Positions 51,892 through 60,821 are shown, counted from the stretch's first letter. The stretch is 64,000 bases of DNA from Bacillus cereus ATCC 14579 (GCF_000007825.1 NC_004722.1:1962501-2026500), one strand, 5' to 3'. A program made the numbers and translations. Notes: a model not told the origin generated them from the letters alone.

Positions 51892-52458
51892 ATGCAAAAC
51901 GTTGTATTAAAGGGGAAGAAAGTTACAATTTGTACAATAGAAGAATCGGATATAAAAACATTATGGAATATCATATTTAAAGAAGAAAGCCCAGAATGGA
52001 AGAAATGGGATGCGCCATATTTCCCGTTCTCAATGCAAGAATACTCTTCCTATAAAGAGAAGATGCAAACTCGTTTGCAAGAAGAACCACTGTCAAATTT
52101 AATTATAGAAAATAACGGTCAAATTATAGGGACGGTCGGATTTTATTGGGAGCATAAACCGACGCGTTGGTTGGAGATGGGAATTGTTATTTATGACCCA
52201 ACATACTGGAATGGTGGCTACGGTACAGAAGCGTTAACGTTATATCGAGATTTATTATTTGAAAAGATGGAAATTGGTAGAGTAGGGCTCACGACTTGGT
52301 CTGGTAATGAACGAATGATGAAAGTAGCGGAGAAAATAGGAATGAGCTTAGAAGGTAGAATGCGAAAGTGTCGTTATTATAACGGAACATACTATGATTC
52401 TATTCGAATGGGCATGATTCGTGAAGAATGGGAAGCGCTATGTGTAACGAAGGGGTGA
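51892..52458 (+). CDS. GNAT acetyltransferase, RimJ/RimL-like
   Basis: 188 residues from ATG 51892 with AGGAGGG six bases upstream. RimJ/RimL-type sequence: VVLKGKKVTICTIEESDIKTLWNI, IIGTVGFYWEHKPTRWLEMGIVIYDPTYWNGGYGTEAL (acetyl-CoA loop) and VGLTTWSGNERMMKVAEKIGMSLEGRMRKCRYYNG. First gene of a tightly packed five-gene cassette. Target not known. Confidence 0.87.
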   Translation: MQNVVLKGKKVTICTIEESDIKTLWNIIFKEESPEWKKWDAPYFPFSMQEYSSYKEKMQTRLQEEPLSNLIIENNGQIIGTVGFYWEHKPTRWLEMGIVIYDPTYWNGGYGTEALTLYRDLLFEKMEIGRVGLTTWSGNERMMKVAEKIGMSLEGRMRKCRYYNGTYYDSIRMGMIREEWEALCVTKG

Positions 52459-52464
52459 GAAAGA

Positions 52465-53025
52465 TTGTACGCTATTATTGCTACATTTGATCGTGTGTTT
52501 ACTAATAAAATTACAGAACTGCAAAATGAATTAACAAATGTAATTGGAACAAATCAACTAGCTGGAGTAGAACCTCATATTACGTTAGCTGATTATAATG
52601 AGTTAGATGTTCATTTGTATACGGAGAAACTAGGGGAGTTTGTAGCTATTCAAGAAAATATGGATGCAGTAACTTTTCCTTCTGTTGGAATTTTTCCTAC
52701 TAATGGAACGGTCTTTTTAGCGCCCACTGTTACCAGTGAATTGTTAAAACTTCATCATTCTTATCATGATTATTTTAAAACTTTTCATGACAACCCAAAT
52801 TCATATTACGTACCGGGAAAATGGGTTCCGCATTGTACAATTGCAAATAGATTACATACAAAGCAGTTTTTAAGTGTACTGGAATATATTTATGAGAAAT
52901 TTGATTTTGTAACAGCTTCAATTGAGAAATTAAAATTAATTAAGGTGAATTATGAAAATGGTTCTGCCATTTCTTCTAGTATATTAGCAGAATATAATTT
53001 AAAGAGAATGGAGACATCGAGATGA
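52465..53025 (+). CDS. 2H phosphoesterase superfamily (2'-5' RNA ligase-like)
   Basis: 186 residues, TTG start. Two HxT motifs, EPHITLADYN (about residues 36-45) and WVPHCTIANRL (about 122-132), give the active site of LigT/YjcG-type 2H phosphoesterases. They act on 2'-5' or cyclic phosphodiester bonds in RNA or nucleotides. The stop codon overlaps the next start in ATGA, so translation is coupled. Natural substrate unknown. Confidence 0.82.
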   Translation: MYAIIATFDRVFTNKITELQNELTNVIGTNQLAGVEPHITLADYNELDVHLYTEKLGEFVAIQENMDAVTFPSVGIFPTNGTVFLAPTVTSELLKLHHSYHDYFKTFHDNPNSYYVPGKWVPHCTIANRLHTKQFLSVLEYIYEKFDFVTASIEKLKLIKVNYENGSAISSSILAEYNLKRMETSR

Positions 53026-53507
53026 CATATATAATTAGAGAAATGAAGCAAGAAGATATTCATGCTGTACAATCAGTAGCAAAAATAGCTTGGCATGATA
53101 CATATGAAGGCATTATTCCGAGAGAAATTCAAGATAGTTTTTTAGACGAGGCATATTCTGATGAAAAAATGAAATATCGTCTTAAAAATACGCATTTATT
53201 CGTTGCGGAAGAAGAGGGTGAAGTAATAGGGTTTGCAAACTTTTCACCTGTTAGACTACAAAACGAAGCAGAATTAGGTGCGATTTATTTGTTACCAGAT
53301 CAGCAAGGAAAAGGGATCGGAAGTGCTTTATTACAAAGAGGGATTAAAGCATTAAATGGGATACGGAAATTGTACATACATGTAGAAGCAGCAAATGAAA
53401 AAGGAAAACGCTTTTATGAAGCGAAAGGTTTTGCTGAATTAGAGCAATTTGAAGAAGACTTTGAAGGACATATGATGCAGACAGTAAGGATGGTTTTATA
53501 CGTATAA
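53022..53507 (+). CDS. GNAT acetyltransferase
   Basis: 161 residues. IREMKQEDIHAVQSVAKIAWHDTYEGIIPREIQDSFLDEAY at the start, then LFVAEEEGEVIGFANF, AELGAIYLLPDQQGKGIGSALLQRGIK (acetyl-CoA loop) and IHVEAANEKGKRFYEAKGF. Its start overlaps the upstream phosphoesterase by four bases. Target not known. Third gene of the cassette. Confidence 0.88.
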   Translation: MTYIIREMKQEDIHAVQSVAKIAWHDTYEGIIPREIQDSFLDEAYSDEKMKYRLKNTHLFVAEEEGEVIGFANFSPVRLQNEAELGAIYLLPDQQGKGIGSALLQRGIKALNGIRKLYIHVEAANEKGKRFYEAKGFAELEQFEEDFEGHMMQTVRMVLYV

Positions 53508-53519
53508 GGAGAACTAGTA

Positions 53520-53885
53520 ATGAAAATTTTTGATTTTAGTGAAAAAGTAGGAAAGCACCTATCAGTATTTCAATCTAATTTCATCATGTCGAAAATATTA
53601 AACCATCGAGGAAATATACATATCGGTGCTATGCATTTACACGAGAATGGAATCATCGGTAATCATGAAGCAGTTGTATCTCAACTGCTTCTTATTGTGG
53701 ACGGGACAGGATATGTATGTGGAGTAAATAAAGAAAAGATAAAGATAGAGGCGGGACAAGCTGTGTTTTGGGAAAAGGGAGAGCTCCATGAAACAAGTAC
53801 AGAACACGGATTAACGGCAATTGTTATGGAAGCGGAGAATCTTGAACAAGCGATAGTAATGCCTATTATTCAAGGGGAGTTGTGA
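53520..53885 (+). CDS. cupin-domain protein
   Basis: 121 residues, one small beta barrel. Cupin motif 1 is degenerate (IHIGAMHLHENGIIGNHEAVVSQLLLIVDGTGYV), retaining two His and a Glu-like position; motif 2 is GQAVFWEKGELHETSTEHG with a His. It likely binds a metal and a small ligand. RBS AAGGAG. Twelve bases follow the upstream stop, three precede the next gene. Fourth gene of the cassette. Confidence 0.78.
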   Translation: MKIFDFSEKVGKHLSVFQSNFIMSKILNHRGNIHIGAMHLHENGIIGNHEAVVSQLLLIVDGTGYVCGVNKEKIKIEAGQAVFWEKGELHETSTEHGLTAIVMEAENLEQAIVMPIIQGEL

Positions 53886-53888
53886 AAA

Positions 53889-54317
53889 ATGATAATTAAG
53901 GCGAATCAAGAAGATACCAATGAAATATTAAAATATGCGGCTCAATCGCTTTTTGAAGGGACGAGAGGCAATTGTCAATTAAGTACCAAGAAAGCAATTG
54001 AGATTACAAAGCCGATTGTAGAAAAAGGAGCATACTATTTAATTATTAAAGAAGAAAATAAAGTAATGGGATGGATATTAATAGGGGAAAATACAGACTA
54101 TTTTTCTCGTGAAAAACTTGGATTTATATATGAATTGTACGTTTTCCCAAAATATCGCGGGAGAGGATTATCGCGAGAACTGATGGAAGCTGGTATTAAG
54201 GAATTAAAGGAGAAGTATTCAGAAATTCGGTTGAATGTATTTGCTGGGAATTTTGCAAAAGAGATGTACGAAGAGTTTGGGTTTGTTGAAAGGCAGGTAA
54301 TTATGACTTTGAAGTGA
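53889..54317 (+). CDS. GNAT acetyltransferase
   Basis: 142 residues. IIKANQEDTNEILKYAAQSLFEGTRGN at the start; YYLIIKEENKVMGWILIG; GFIYELYVFPKYRGRGLSRELMEAGIK (acetyl-CoA loop) and LNVFAGNFAKEMYEEFGF. It starts three bases after the cupin stop. Last gene of the cassette; no clear terminator follows immediately. Target not known. Confidence 0.87.
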   Translation: MIIKANQEDTNEILKYAAQSLFEGTRGNCQLSTKKAIEITKPIVEKGAYYLIIKEENKVMGWILIGENTDYFSREKLGFIYELYVFPKYRGRGLSRELMEAGIKELKEKYSEIRLNVFAGNFAKEMYEEFGFVERQVIMTLK

Positions 54318-54532
54318 GTATTATAGTCTGAATGGGAGGAAAATAATGATTTAGTGGCTACTTTATCGCTGGGATTTAAAGTGAATAAGTCCTTATAAAT
54401 ATATAAAATAGATGGTTTGCCTTTATTTTATAGTAGATTTATAGAGTGTGCTTAAAAAACAAATAAATTATTATTATACAATATATCGTTATTATAGTAA
54501 AAGAGAAATTTTGGAAAAATATCATTTTTTTG
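54318..54532. other. AT-rich spacer before the type VII operon
   Basis: Contains GGGAGG followed eight bases later by ATG ATT TAG (54347-54355), that is, an RBS with an immediate stop, possibly a remnant of a small gene. Nothing else is recognised. Confidence 0.35.
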
Positions 54533-54581
54533 TTTAGAAATTTTTAAATTATTGATATAATCAATTTGTAGAATTGATTAT
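54533..54581 (+). promoter_or_regulatory. type VII operon promoter with operator-like inverted repeat
   Basis: TTTAGA (54533-54538), 17-base spacer, TATAAT (54556-54561). A perfect 10-bp inverted repeat ATAATCAATT / AATTGATTAT with a five-base spacer (54557-54581) overlaps the -10 and the expected transcription start. It suits a repressor site. About 40 bases of leader remain before the esxA start. Confidence 0.6.
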
Positions 54582-54623
54582 TGGTTAATTTTACTATTTT
54601 TTAATTTTAAGGGGGATTTAATA

Positions 54624-54920
54624 ATGGCAGGACAAATTCGTATGTCACCAGAGGAGCTTAAATCGAAAGCGACTCGATATGGACAAGGTGCAAATCAAAT
54701 TGAGGACATTTTACGTCAACTACAAAACTTACAAAATGAATTAAGAGGAGAATGGGAAGGTCGTGCTTTCGAAGGTTTTGACCAACAGTTCAATCAATTA
54801 AAGCCAAAAGTACAAAACTTCGCACAGCTATTACAAGAAATTAATATGCAGCTTAATAAAACTGCAGAAGCTGTTGCTAGACATGACGAAGATCTTTCTC
54901 GTAATTTCGGTCTACAATAA
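54624..54920 (+). CDS. esxA: WXG100 type VII secretion substrate EsxA
   Basis: 98 residues. Two helices flank the hallmark WEG (residues 44-46, WXG motif). The C-terminus EAVARHDEDLSRNFGLQ closely resembles staphylococcal EsxA. No signal peptide. It folds as a helical-hairpin dimer and is exported by EssC. RBS AAGGGGG. First gene of the locus; a strong hairpin follows, probably giving more EsxA than machinery transcript. Confidence 0.95.
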   Translation: MAGQIRMSPEELKSKATRYGQGANQIEDILRQLQNLQNELRGEWEGRAFEGFDQQFNQLKPKVQNFAQLLQEINMQLNKTAEAVARHDEDLSRNFGLQ

Positions 54921-54941
54921 GACAGATAAAAAGAAATATAT

Positions 54942-54978
54942 AATTTAGCCATGCAACCATACGTTGTATGGCTAAATT
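54942..54978 (+). terminator. intercistronic hairpin after esxA
   Basis: AATTTAGCCAT pairs with ATGGCTAAATT, continued by a G-T wobble and CAAC / GTTG round a CATAC loop: a 16-bp stem. No T run follows, so it is likely a weak terminator or mRNA-stabilising element. Confidence 0.6.
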
Positions 54979-55046
54979 ACTTTAAAACTAGAGTAAGATA
55001 CGAAGTCTTTCATTAGATAGACTCGCAGTCGCAGGAGTGATAAGTA

Positions 55047-58000
55047 GTGAAAAAGTTCAAATGGAGCATCTTGTTGTTTATTATTTTAGCTCTTGTACTA
55101 TCAACAGGGGTCTCCTATTTAGCATTAAATCAAAATGTTAAGAAAGCTAATGAGAATACTACACCAAAAATGACAGTTGCGTTGGTAAATGAAGATCAGG
55201 GTACTGTATTTGAGGGTAATAAAATAGCGTTTGGAGATCAATTTGTTAAAAATGTAAATAAAAATACGAAACAAGAATGGTACGTAGTTAGTCGCGGGGT
55301 AGCAGAAAATGGATTGAAAAATAATAATTACAATATGATGATTGTTATTCCAAATGATTTTTCTAGGAAAGCAGTTGCGATTGATTCAGAGATTCCGGAG
55401 AAATTAACGTTAAACTACAAAGTAAATGCAACTGGGAATAAGGATTTGAAAGCTGAGGCAGAAAATACAGCTTCTGTTATTTTAGAAGATTTCAATAAGC
55501 AAATAATCGACGTTTATTTTGCGAGTATTATCGGTAAGCTACAAGGTGCACAAGATAATATAGGTAAAATAATTGAAAAAGGAAACGTTCAAACAACTAT
55601 GTATAAAAAAGATATACATAGTCCGTTAGCGAATTACACAAATCAATTTAAAACAGTACAAGATTATACAGGTGTTTCTGTTAATAGTTTCAAAGGATTT
55701 CAGGATGTTTTAAAAGGTTTCGGTCAAGCGTTAGATGAAGGGAATAAATCTAACAGTACGTACTTAGATGGTTTTAATAACTTTCAAAAAATGCAAACTG
55801 ATAACAATTTGTTAGCGAATAATTTCATAAATCAATTCAATCAATATATGAATGATATGAATACAGGCGATGCTTTAAAGCAATTAAGTGCATTGGAATC
55901 CGCTAATAAAATTATTTCAAATCAATTTACGTTTTCAGAGAAAGAACCAAATATTTTAACTGATGCTTCAGCAATTCAAAAATATTTAGCAGATGTAAAA
56001 AAACAAGTGTCTGAATATGATACAGAACTTGCAGGGAAGTTAGAAAGTGATATTCAAGAGACGGTAATTAAGAAATTAAAGCAATCTATGTCGAATGATG
56101 GAAAGCAAGAAATCTTCATAAATACATTAATGAAACAACCAGATGCTCGAATAAAGAAACAAATCGAGAATTTAATTGCGAAATTACCTAGTTTAAACAT
56201 GGAAGAAATCGGTCAAAGTGATTTGCCAGATACAACGAAATTACAACTGCAAAATGTAATTCAATTTACAAAAAAATATAATAAAGAAAATAATTTTTAT
56301 TATGATCCTGTAAATAAAATATCTTTAGGAAACGCAATTAAAGAAGTAAAGGATAGACTTTATACAGAGGGAATTACATTTAGTGATACTGCTAAAGTAA
56401 TTAAAATGGAATCTCCGCAAATTTTGAAGATAAGTATTCCAGAAGAATTTAAACTAGATGGAAGTACAGGATTCTTACATATTGATGATGTGGATCGTAC
56501 AAGTGACTTTCTTCAAAGCGAAGCAGGAGAAATTACAATAGCTCCTCGTAATGAAGGGGATATAAAGATTAGCTTGGATGTGAAGTTAAAAGATCCAAAC
56601 ATCAATATAGATGTTTTCTCTCCTGTAACATGGCAGTGGGAATTGAGTGGGACTCATACAAAAGAAACTAGTCCTGAAAAAGAAAAACCTAACAAAGAAG
56701 ATAAAGGAACACAAACGGAAAATAGCAAAGTGGAAAATGTGGTTCATAAATCACAGTATGGCATAATGCCGTTAGTACACAATGCTAAAACGCCTATTAT
56801 TCAAAAAACGGAACAGAGTAATAATGGTGACAGTGTAAAGCCTGATGCAGGAGGAAAACCTGATACGGGAGGGAATCCAGACACAGGAGGAAAACCTGAT
56901 ACGGGAGGGAATCCAGACACAGGAGGAAAACCTGATACGGGAGGAAAACCTGATGCAGGAGGAAAACCTGATGCAGGAGGAAAACCTGATACGGGAGGAA
57001 ATCCAGACACAGGAGGAAAACCTGATACGGGAGGAAATCCAGACACAGGAGGAAAACCTGATACAGGAGGAAAACCTGATGCAGGAGGAAAACCTGATAC
57101 GGGAGGAAATCCAGACACAGGAGGAAAACCTGATACAGGAGGAAAACCAGACACGGGAGGAAAACCTGATACAGGAGAGAAACCAGACACAGGAGAAAAA
57201 CCTGATACAGGAGAGAAACCAGACACAGGAGAAAAACCTGATACAGGAGAGAAGCCAGACACTGGGACAGATAACGGTAGCAATTCAAAAACTATTGAAA
57301 GTACAACGAATCAAGTTATACATCAAAAAACAGAAAAAATAACAGATATTACTTCCAGTGTATTAATTAAAGAAGCAGTAGATACAGTCGAAAGTTATCA
57401 AGGTTTAATGAGCCTTTACGAAATGTATTATGGGATTGATTTAAGAACGAAAGATGTAGGTCCTAAGTTAGAAGAGGGAAGTTTAGATGCAATTGCGACG
57501 GATCAATCTTTGTACTACGTATTAAATAAACAAAGCTTAATTGATTTAATTTCAAATCTTGTTTCATCAAGTATTACTACAGAAATAAAGCAAGATATGT
57601 CAGGTTTAAAACAAAAAATAAACTCTTATCAACAATCTATTACTAGTGCGGATCAAAATTCTATGCTACTAGCGGAGAAATTAAATGGAACGACGCAACA
57701 AGCAACTAGTATGAATGAAAATTTAGGAGAGTATGTAAAAGGTTTAGCGAAATGGCGTGAGAATAGCTTAAAGCTAGTTGAAGAGCAGCAAGTATTAACA
57801 ACAAATCATGCTGGTGAGCAAACAGCTATTTTATCGTTAGATTCTGGTATTAAATCATTAATGATGCAAAGTCAGTCATTGGTCGAAAGTTCGAAGCATA
57901 GTTTAGCAACTTCAGACGATGTATATAAAACATTTGATCAAATTAATGGACAAGCAAAAGAAATTCAAGACAGCGGAACGACAATTGTTTCAAAAGCTGA

Positions 58001-58778
58001 TTTATTATTAAACGACTTTACGAAGAAAATGGAAGATGATAAATCATTCTCCAAAAACTTTACGAAAATTTTAGCGAATAGTCGTATTGGAGATCGTCAA
58101 AATGAAATGCTATATGACTTTTTAGCTAGTCCAGTTCAAAAGCAAAATGATGGAGTAATTGTAGCAGGTAATGCTTTTACACCATACTTAATTGTATTAA
58201 CTTGTTTCATTGTTGCATTATTTACAGCATACGCAATTGCGAATCAAGAAAAGAAACGAATGCAATCAGATCATTTTGAAGAGAAATTCTCATTAATTGA
58301 TATGAATGTACCAACTACAGTAGTAGCTTTCGGTATATCAATTGTGGAAGGAATTAGTATAGGTATCATTTCTGGGCGTCTTTTAAAGTTCGGTCAGGAT
58401 CAAAGTTTACTATGGATTGCGTTCATCACATTTATTATGATGGCGTTTGTATTGGTCTCAACCTACTTATTAAGACAAATAAAAATGGTAGGTATGTTTA
58501 TACTATTAGTATTTTTAAGCATGTACCTATTTTTAACTGAGGCAGTTGGAAGTAAAGTAGATCAAATGTCCTCTGTCGGAAAGATACGTCAATTCTCACC
58601 GCTTCAGTATATAGAAAGTTTTCTAAATGATTTTATTAGTGGTAAAGATACTGGGAAAGTTATTTTTGTCGTATTGTTTGTAGTTGCCATTATTGGATTG
58701 GTTAGTAATCTATTTGTATGGCATAAGAAATGGGAGGAAAAAGAAGTAAATGATCAAACAATGGAGCATAGTGGCTAA
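55047..58778 (+). CDS. esaA: type VII secretion protein EsaA with PDTGGK repeat domain
   Basis: 1243 residues, longer than typical EsaA/YueB (about 1000-1080). One N-terminal helix (ILLFIILALVLSTGVSYLAL, about residues 6-26), a large extracellular YhgE/Pip-type domain, and about five or six C-terminal helices from residue ~1044 on. Residues 598-741 consist of 24 hexapeptides, mostly KPDTGG. The B. subtilis homologue YueB is the SPP1 phage receptor, so the exposed domain may bind phages here. GTG start with AGGAGTGAT upstream. Overlaps essA by 29 bases. Confidence 0.92.
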   Translation: MKKFKWSILLFIILALVLSTGVSYLALNQNVKKANENTTPKMTVALVNEDQGTVFEGNKIAFGDQFVKNVNKNTKQEWYVVSRGVAENGLKNNNYNMMIVIPNDFSRKAVAIDSEIPEKLTLNYKVNATGNKDLKAEAENTASVILEDFNKQIIDVYFASIIGKLQGAQDNIGKIIEKGNVQTTMYKKDIHSPLANYTNQFKTVQDYTGVSVNSFKGFQDVLKGFGQALDEGNKSNSTYLDGFNNFQKMQTDNNLLANNFINQFNQYMNDMNTGDALKQLSALESANKIISNQFTFSEKEPNILTDASAIQKYLADVKKQVSEYDTELAGKLESDIQETVIKKLKQSMSNDGKQEIFINTLMKQPDARIKKQIENLIAKLPSLNMEEIGQSDLPDTTKLQLQNVIQFTKKYNKENNFYYDPVNKISLGNAIKEVKDRLYTEGITFSDTAKVIKMESPQILKISIPEEFKLDGSTGFLHIDDVDRTSDFLQSEAGEITIAPRNEGDIKISLDVKLKDPNINIDVFSPVTWQWELSGTHTKETSPEKEKPNKEDKGTQTENSKVENVVHKSQYGIMPLVHNAKTPIIQKTEQSNNGDSVKPDAGGKPDTGGNPDTGGKPDTGGNPDTGGKPDTGGKPDAGGKPDAGGKPDTGGNPDTGGKPDTGGNPDTGGKPDTGGKPDAGGKPDTGGNPDTGGKPDTGGKPDTGGKPDTGEKPDTGEKPDTGEKPDTGEKPDTGEKPDTGTDNGSNSKTIESTTNQVIHQKTEKITDITSSVLIKEAVDTVESYQGLMSLYEMYYGIDLRTKDVGPKLEEGSLDAIATDQSLYYVLNKQSLIDLISNLVSSSITTEIKQDMSGLKQKINSYQQSITSADQNSMLLAEKLNGTTQQATSMNENLGEYVKGLAKWRENSLKLVEEQQVLTTNHAGEQTAILSLDSGIKSLMMQSQSLVESSKHSLATSDDVYKTFDQINGQAKEIQDSGTTIVSKADLLLNDFTKKMEDDKSFSKNFTKILANSRIGDRQNEMLYDFLASPVQKQNDGVIVAGNAFTPYLIVLTCFIVALFTAYAIANQEKKRMQSDHFEEKFSLIDMNVPTTVVAFGISIVEGISIGIISGRLLKFGQDQSLLWIAFITFIMMAFVLVSTYLLRQIKMVGMFILLVFLSMYLFLTEAVGSKVDQMSSVGKIRQFSPLQYIESFLNDFISGKDTGKVIFVVLFVVAIIGLVSNLFVWHKKWEEKEVNDQTMEHSG
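56838..57269 (+). repeat. 24-copy 18-bp tandem repeat inside esaA
   Basis: Exactly 24 units of 18 bases (432 bases), each coding KPDTGG, NPDTGG, KPDAGG or, in the last part, KPDTGE. The units are almost identical in DNA, with silent variants (GATACG, GATACA, GACACA), so recent copy-number change is likely. The frame is kept because the unit is a multiple of three. Confidence 0.95.
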
Positions 58779-59253
58779 GTTATCATTTCTCTCTATCCTT
58801 TTACTGTTTGTCGCGCTACCGATAAGGAGCGCGGCTGACAGTTATCTTGGTGATGATGGGAAGATTAAGTTTAAAGTGGATCGACTTGAAGAAAGCGACC
58901 AAGAAAAAAATAAAAAGGAACATAAGGAAACAGAATTAGATAAAGCATCGATTGAATTATTTAACAAAGATATAGAAGAAGAAATTGAGAAAAAGAAAAA
59001 GAAAGAACAAAAAGATATGGAAGCTTTGCGAGATTCTCTTTTTATAAAACAAAAAGAGAATAATAGTGTTAAAGATACGAAAAATAGTTTGTTTAGCAGT
59101 GAATACATTGTCAGAAAAAGTGCAGATGAAGTAGCAAGTAATGAAACAATGAATGAAGAGCCAATTAGTATAACAATAATATTATTATTTGGCGGTGGCA
59201 TTCTACTTATTTGCATCGGTATTTATACGGTTCTTCGTAAAAGTTGGAGGTAA
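58750..59253 (+). CDS. essA: type VII secretion protein EssA
   Basis: 167 residues. N-terminal signal-like helix (LSFLSILLLFVALPIRSAADS), then a strongly charged, Lys/Glu-rich central part (about residues 35-100), and a C-terminal helix (ISITIILLFGGGILLICIGIYTVL). This is the layout of EssA/YueC. Start ATG overlaps esaA; GGGAGG lies about a dozen bases upstream. Subunit of the EssC-EssB membrane assembly. Confidence 0.88.
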   Translation: MIKQWSIVAKLSFLSILLLFVALPIRSAADSYLGDDGKIKFKVDRLEESDQEKNKKEHKETELDKASIELFNKDIEEEIEKKKKKEQKDMEALRDSLFIKQKENNSVKDTKNSLFSSEYIVRKSADEVASNETMNEEPISITIILLFGGGILLICIGIYTVLRKSWR

Positions 59254-59257
59254 AGCG

Positions 59258-59509
59258 ATGGCAATACAAACACATATCAATGTGACAGTAGATTTTAGTA
59301 AATGGAATGGAAATACATATGATTTGCGTATTCCGAATCATCAATCTATTAAATATTTATTGAAAAACTTATTAGATACGCTAAAGATTGATAATCATGA
59401 AGGTTCGCATTTTGTGATTAAAGTGAAAAATAAGTCAATTGTTTTAACAGATAATGATCGTTTAATTGATCACCAAATAACAGATGGAGATATTTTGCAA
59501 GTTTTATAA
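59258..59509 (+). CDS. esaB: type VII secretion protein EsaB (YukD, ubiquitin-like)
   Basis: 83 residues from ATG 59258, after GGAGG; the longer frame starts inside essA and is rejected. Ubiquitin-like fold: INVTVDFSKWNGNTYDLRIPNHQSIKYLLKNLLDTL, then FVIKVKNKSIVLTDNDRLIDHQITDGDILQVL, ending without the GG tail, as in YukD. Small cytosolic subunit needed for secretion in other Firmicutes. Confidence 0.92.
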   Translation: MAIQTHINVTVDFSKWNGNTYDLRIPNHQSIKYLLKNLLDTLKIDNHEGSHFVIKVKNKSIVLTDNDRLIDHQITDGDILQVL

Positions 59510-59582
59510 AGAATATTTTTTACTTTTAGTTATTTGAAAATAAGTTATTACGGGTTATAAAGAAAAGGAGAAGAGGATAAAC

Positions 59583-60782
59583 ATGACGGAAAAAATAATT
59601 CAAATTGATGCAATGAACTATCAATTTCAAATAGAAAAAGAAAATTGGAAATTGGAGATGACCAAATCTCAAACACGTATAAAAGACTTCCGTCAATTCG
59701 ATATAATTACGGGCGAATCATCTGAATTTGTACCATTAACAATAGAAGAAACGGATGATATGTTTACGTTTCTATATCAAGTAGATAAAAAATTATATAA
59801 GTGGGGCGATCTTAGCCGTTTTGGAAGAAATGAGAAATTAAGACTACTTCGGAATGTTGCGCAGTTTCGTAAATATTTAAATAAACGAATCACGTTCTTT
59901 TTACATCCAGACAATATAGTTTTTAATGCTAATTTAATACCAAGTATTATACATAGAGGAATTCGAGATATTGTTCCGCCAACCCCATTATTAGAAGAGC
60001 AATTTTTAACACAATATAAGTGTCTAATTATTGCTTTATTCTCCCAAAAACATAACTTTGATGATTTGTATGCTGGGTTACTAAAAGATGCAAAAGAAAC
60101 AACATTTGAACAGACCGTTGCTCAAATGGAAAGCTTAGATGCATTACTGCAGTTTCTTGATGACAGCTTTGAGAAGGAACAAACAAAAACAGAAAAAAAT
60201 ATGCAGTTAGTACCTAAAAAAAGCTATAAATCATTTAAATACTTAGCTTTTTCCTTCATAGCGGCGACAGTTATTTTAGCTGCTCCTTTAATATATTTCA
60301 CTTTTATAAAATTTCCTTATCAAAATAAATTGTTAGAAGCAAATGCAAGTTTCATAGCAACTGATTATGACAAAGTCATTACGCAATTGAATGAGGAGGA
60401 GTTTGAATCATTACCGATTGCATCTAAATATGAGTTAGCATTTGCATACATTACAGCTGAAAAACTAGGTGAAGCTCAAAAGAAATCGATTATGAAAAAC
60501 ATTAGTTTGAAAAGTGATGAAAAGTATTTGCTGTATTGGATGTATAACGGAAAAGGTAATTTTGATAAATCATTAGATTTAGCTAAGACACTTGACGATC
60601 CTCAGCTTATTATGTACGGCCTTGTTAAACAAATTGAATCACTGAAAAATAATCCAGATTTATCAGGGGAAGAACGTGATCAAAAGTTAAAAACATATGA
60701 GCAACAATTAGATGAATATAAAAAGAAATATGGCAATTCATCAAGCGATAAAAATTTGTCGGACACAGAGAAAAAAGAGTAA
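59583..60782 (+). CDS. essB: type VII secretion protein EssB (YukC)
   Basis: 399 residues. Cytosolic pseudokinase domain at the N-terminus (FLYQVDKKLYKWGDLSRFGRNEKLRLLRNVAQFRKYLNKRITFFLHPDNIVFN), one helix (YLAFSFIAATVILAAPLIYFTF, about residues 220-242), then an extracellular helical domain with a charged tail. RBS AAAGGAG. It bridges EssC and substrates. Matches YukC/EssB length of 400-450. Confidence 0.93.
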   Translation: MTEKIIQIDAMNYQFQIEKENWKLEMTKSQTRIKDFRQFDIITGESSEFVPLTIEETDDMFTFLYQVDKKLYKWGDLSRFGRNEKLRLLRNVAQFRKYLNKRITFFLHPDNIVFNANLIPSIIHRGIRDIVPPTPLLEEQFLTQYKCLIIALFSQKHNFDDLYAGLLKDAKETTFEQTVAQMESLDALLQFLDDSFEKEQTKTEKNMQLVPKKSYKSFKYLAFSFIAATVILAAPLIYFTFIKFPYQNKLLEANASFIATDYDKVITQLNEEEFESLPIASKYELAFAYITAEKLGEAQKKSIMKNISLKSDEKYLLYWMYNGKGNFDKSLDLAKTLDDPQLIMYGLVKQIESLKNNPDLSGEERDQKLKTYEQQLDEYKKKYGNSSSDKNLSDTEKKE

Positions 60783-60821
60783 GCACTTGATGAGACAGTT
60801 GAAAAGGAGCAGTGAACACGG

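Noticed and set aside
56838..57269. Possible CRISPR array
   Set aside because: Units are contiguous 18-bp repeats without spacers and keep the esaA reading frame.
56797..57288. Long open frames on both strands over the esaA repeat (160-165 codons)
   Set aside because: Product of an 18-bp repeat without stops in any frame; no RBS and low-complexity translations. Only the esaA frame continues into conserved sequence.
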